Assembly (NCBI GenBank): GCA_017542485.1 | Contig: JAFXXC010000066.1 | Coordinates: 1 to 64,000, forward strand | DNA: 64,000 nucleotides | Direction: 5' to 3' | Source of the DNA: Acholeplasmatales bacterium | GTDB lineage: Bacteria > Bacillota_I > Bacilli_A > Acholeplasmatales > Anaeroplasmataceae | Part shown: positions 62,319-64,000 of the stretch, piece after piece | Layout of the letters: each line of letters starts with the position of its first letter | How positions within the stretch are numbered: the first letter of the stretch is position 1 | Translations under genes and position numbers: made by a program | The notes under the pieces: generated by a model | Databases searched by the model: none | Seen by the model: the letters and a program-made list of their open reading frames with translations, nothing else | What the model was told of the DNA's origin: nothing

Positions 62319-63164
62319 ATGATAAAAATATTAATAGATTCAGCTTCTGATATTTCACAAGAGGAAGCTTCAAAATATGGAATAGAAGTTATTCCATTAA
62401 TAGTTAATTTTGGAGATGAACAATTTTTAGATGGAGTTAATTTAACTCCTAAGCAATTTTATGAAAAACTAATTGAGACAGACACATTGCCAAAGACAAG
62501 CCAAATAACACCATTTAGATTCGAAGAAACATATGAAAGATTAGTAAGTGAAGGTTATGATGTTATTGTTATCACATTATCATCAAAACTATCTAATACA
62601 TATAATAGTGCTTTATTAGCTAGTCAAGAATTTGAAAATAAAGTATATGTAATAGATAGTTTAACTGTTACAGCAGGTGAAAGAATATTATGTGAATATG
62701 CACTTAAGCTAATCAAAGATGGTTTAGAAATCAAGGAAATAGTTGATAAACTAAATAAGGTGAAAGAGAGAATTCGATTAATAGCCGTAGTTGATACATT
62801 AGAATATTTAAAAAAAGGTGGAAGAATTTCAAAAACAGTAGCTTTCGCAGGAGAATTATTAAATATAAAACCAGTTATTTCTATTGAGAATGGAGAGGTA
62901 AAATTGGTAGGAAAGGCAAGAGGATCTAAAAAAGCAAATAATTTATTAAATGAAATAATAAATCAAAAAGGAGAAATAGATTTTAAATTGCCATATACTA
63001 CAGTATATTCAGGTTTATCTGATATAATGTTAAAAAAATATATAGAAGATCAAAAGAATTTGTGGGAAAGTAGTGCTAATATTATTCCGATTTATACTGT
63101 TGGTAGCACAATAGGAACACATGTAGGTCCTGGTGCAATAGGTGTAGCTTTCTTTTCAAAATAA
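62319..63164 (+). CDS. DegV-family fatty-acid-binding protein
   Basis: A 281-residue DegV protein. The N-terminal IDSASDISQEEA, TSQITPFRFEETYE, LSSKLSNTYNSALLA and the late GAIGVAFF end are family-typical. DegV proteins present fatty acids to fatty acid kinase (FakB role) for phospholipid synthesis, though many copies have no assigned partner. It follows the second marR gene, so fatty-acid-responsive control is possible (inference). Confidence 0.92.
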   Translation: MIKILIDSASDISQEEASKYGIEVIPLIVNFGDEQFLDGVNLTPKQFYEKLIETDTLPKTSQITPFRFEETYERLVSEGYDVIVITLSSKLSNTYNSALLASQEFENKVYVIDSLTVTAGERILCEYALKLIKDGLEIKEIVDKLNKVKERIRLIAVVDTLEYLKKGGRISKTVAFAGELLNIKPVISIENGEVKLVGKARGSKKANNLLNEIINQKGEIDFKLPYTTVYSGLSDIMLKKYIEDQKNLWESSANIIPIYTVGSTIGTHVGPGAIGVAFFSK

Positions 63165-63184
63165 TATATAAATGAGGATTTAAA

Positions 63185-63706
63185 ATGATTGAAATAAGAA
63201 ATGTAGTAAAAGAAGATTCAAATAGAATATTAGATATTTATAGATATTACATAATTAACACAGCTATTACATTTGAAGAGAAAGTTCCAACTATAGAAGA
63301 ATTTAGAAATAGAATAATTAGTATTAGTAATAAATATCCATATATTTGTATATTAGAAGATGGTGTTATTAAAGGATATGCATATTCACATGAATATTAT
63401 GGTAGAGATGCTTATAAGTATTCTAATGAAATATCAATTTATATAGATAAAGATTCTAAAGGTAAGGGATTAGGTAAAATGCTTTATTTAGAACTAGAGA
63501 ATAGATTAAAGAATATGGGTATTACCAATCTTTATTCATGTATAGCACATACGGATATTGAAGATGAATATTTAAATAATGATAGTGAATTATTTCATAA
63601 TAAACTAGGATTTAAAAGAGTAGGCTTATTTACTAAATGTGGTTATAAGTTTAATAAATGGTATGATGTAATATGGATGGAAAAAATAATAAATGAACAT
63701 AATTAA
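63185..63706 (+). CDS. GNAT N-acetyltransferase (phosphinothricin-acetyltransferase-like)
   Basis: A 173-residue acetyl-CoA-dependent enzyme. The N-terminal IRNVVKEDSNRILDIYRYY and the later ITFEEKVPTIEEFRNRI segment match the Pat/YwnH-like group, and KDSKGKGLGKML is the acetyl-CoA loop (Q/RxxGxG/A form). HNKLGFKRVG closes the fold. Substrates in this group include amino-acid-like amines such as methionine derivatives. It is third in the marR-degV unit. Confidence 0.9.
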   Translation: MIEIRNVVKEDSNRILDIYRYYIINTAITFEEKVPTIEEFRNRIISISNKYPYICILEDGVIKGYAYSHEYYGRDAYKYSNEISIYIDKDSKGKGLGKMLYLELENRLKNMGITNLYSCIAHTDIEDEYLNNDSELFHNKLGFKRVGLFTKCGYKFNKWYDVIWMEKIINEHN

Positions 63707-63711
63707 AGTTA

Positions 63712-63736
63712 AGCCTTCGAAGTAGAAGGCTTTTTA
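63712..63736 (+). terminator. Terminator of the marR-degV-GNAT unit
   Basis: AGCCTTC pairs with GAAGGCT around GAAGTA, followed by TTTTT. Confidence 0.9.
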
Positions 63737-63767
63737 TAATTAAGTTATGGCTTTTAGAATAAGAGTA

Positions 63768-63776
63768 TGTTATAAT
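63768..63776 (+). promoter_or_regulatory. Extended -10 promoter of the right-edge gene
   Basis: TGT-TATAAT, 48 bp before the start codon, with AGGAGG at 63811-63816. Confidence 0.65.
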
Positions 63777-63823
63777 AATTGATACAAGGAAAATCAATTA
63801 AAAATTAAATAGGAGGTTTTAGC

Positions 63824-64000
63824 ATGCAGTTGATTGACGAACTTAGCAAGAAGAAATATTATCTACTTTTGATTATTGGAAAACCTGGTTCTGGAAAGAG
63901 TAAGTATTTACATAATTATTCTAAACAAGAAGGTATTCCTGTATTAGATTTAGATTTTATTTTAGGAAAAGAAATACCTGATGGTAAGGATAACAATTAT
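63824..64000 (+). CDS. P-loop ATPase, possibly BrxF of a type 3 BREX system (cut by window end)
   Basis: The first 59 codons of a gene that runs off the window. LLLIIGKPGSGKSKYLHNY contains a Walker A motif (GKPGSGKS) right after a short N-terminal helix, followed by GIPVLDLDFILGKEI. The small BrxF proteins of type 3 BREX phage-defence systems have this layout: a P-loop near residue 20, then a strand and a helix, as in IPYINLNLELSK. The match is from memory, and other small P-loop proteins cannot be excluded. AGGAGG gives a strong start. Confidence 0.6.
   Translation, partial: MQLIDELSKKKYYLLLIIGKPGSGKSKYLHNYSKQEGIPVLDLDFILGKEIPDGKDNNY

Overview
The window is AT-rich, compact chromosomal DNA of a Gram-positive-type bacterium (Bacillota). 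Signs of this are HrcA with CIRCE sites, CdaA, Veg, YutD, an L19 leader position, strong AGGAGG-type ribosome binding sites and Bacillus-like promoters, many with an extended -10 of the form TGTTATAAT. TGA is an ordinary stop codon, so it is not a Mollicute that recodes TGA. Oxygen-independent ribonucleotide reductase as the only RNR here, several plant-glycan hydrolases and a tmRNA tag ending like those of Mollicutes suggest an uncultured anaerobic Bacilli or Erysipelotrichia-like gut lineage. This taxonomic placement is inference.

Layout. 0-0.4 kb: four tRNAs (Ser, initiator Met, Asp, Phe). 0.5-6.7 kb: a long operon starting with diadenylate cyclase and a GdpP-like sensor without the phosphodiesterase part, then 5-formyl-THF cyclo-ligase, IspD, IspF, a small phosphatase, YutD, a NifU-type protein and YuiD. 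6.7-11.6 kb: pgi, then nrdD-nrdG-dut. 11.7-13.1 kb: a GH28 enzyme. 13.1-14.6 kb, minus strand: four small membrane proteins, three of them related. 14.7-18.7 kb: L19, cupin, IspG (minus strand), L33, metallo-hydrolase, AsnA. 18.7-25.4 kb: a TetR-controlled galactoside operon (GPH transporter, GH36 alpha-galactosidase, an unknown GT-B-like protein, galactokinase). 25.4-30.2 kb: hrcA-grpE-dnaK-dnaJ behind two CIRCE sites. 30.4-42.7 kb: Na/Pi transporter, RsmE, MtaB, S21, SGNH esterase, ECF S component with CoaX, hydrolase, two intact GGDEF proteins, MntP and a GT2 enzyme.

42.8-49.3 kb: a 1,824-residue repeat-built membrane-anchored protein followed directly by an MscS channel whose N-terminus looks like a type IV prepilin leader. 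49.4-54.0 kb: a membrane protein, a domain-permuted GH3 glucosidase, a Cys-rich redox-type protein and a second GH28. 54.1-57.9 kb: veg, secG, rnr, smpB and ssrA, a protein-quality-control block. 58-63.7 kb: short regulated units (two MarR regulators with clear palindromic operators, flavodoxin, nucleotide phosphodiesterase, a Nudix gene broken by a single stop codon, DegV, GNAT). At the right edge a P-loop protein resembling BrxF of type 3 BREX phage defence begins and is cut by the window end.

How the genes work together. The sugar hydrolases (two GH28, GH3, GH36, SGNH esterase) all lack signal peptides, so imported pectin and galactoside fragments are probably finished inside the cell. Signalling is rich for the size: c-di-AMP synthesis plus two probable c-di-GMP synthases. 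The best candidates for undescribed biology are the giant protein with its MscS partner, the cdaA operon with its PDE-less GdpP-like sensor, the unknown protein in the galactose operon, the long tmRNA tag and the possible defence island entering at the right edge.
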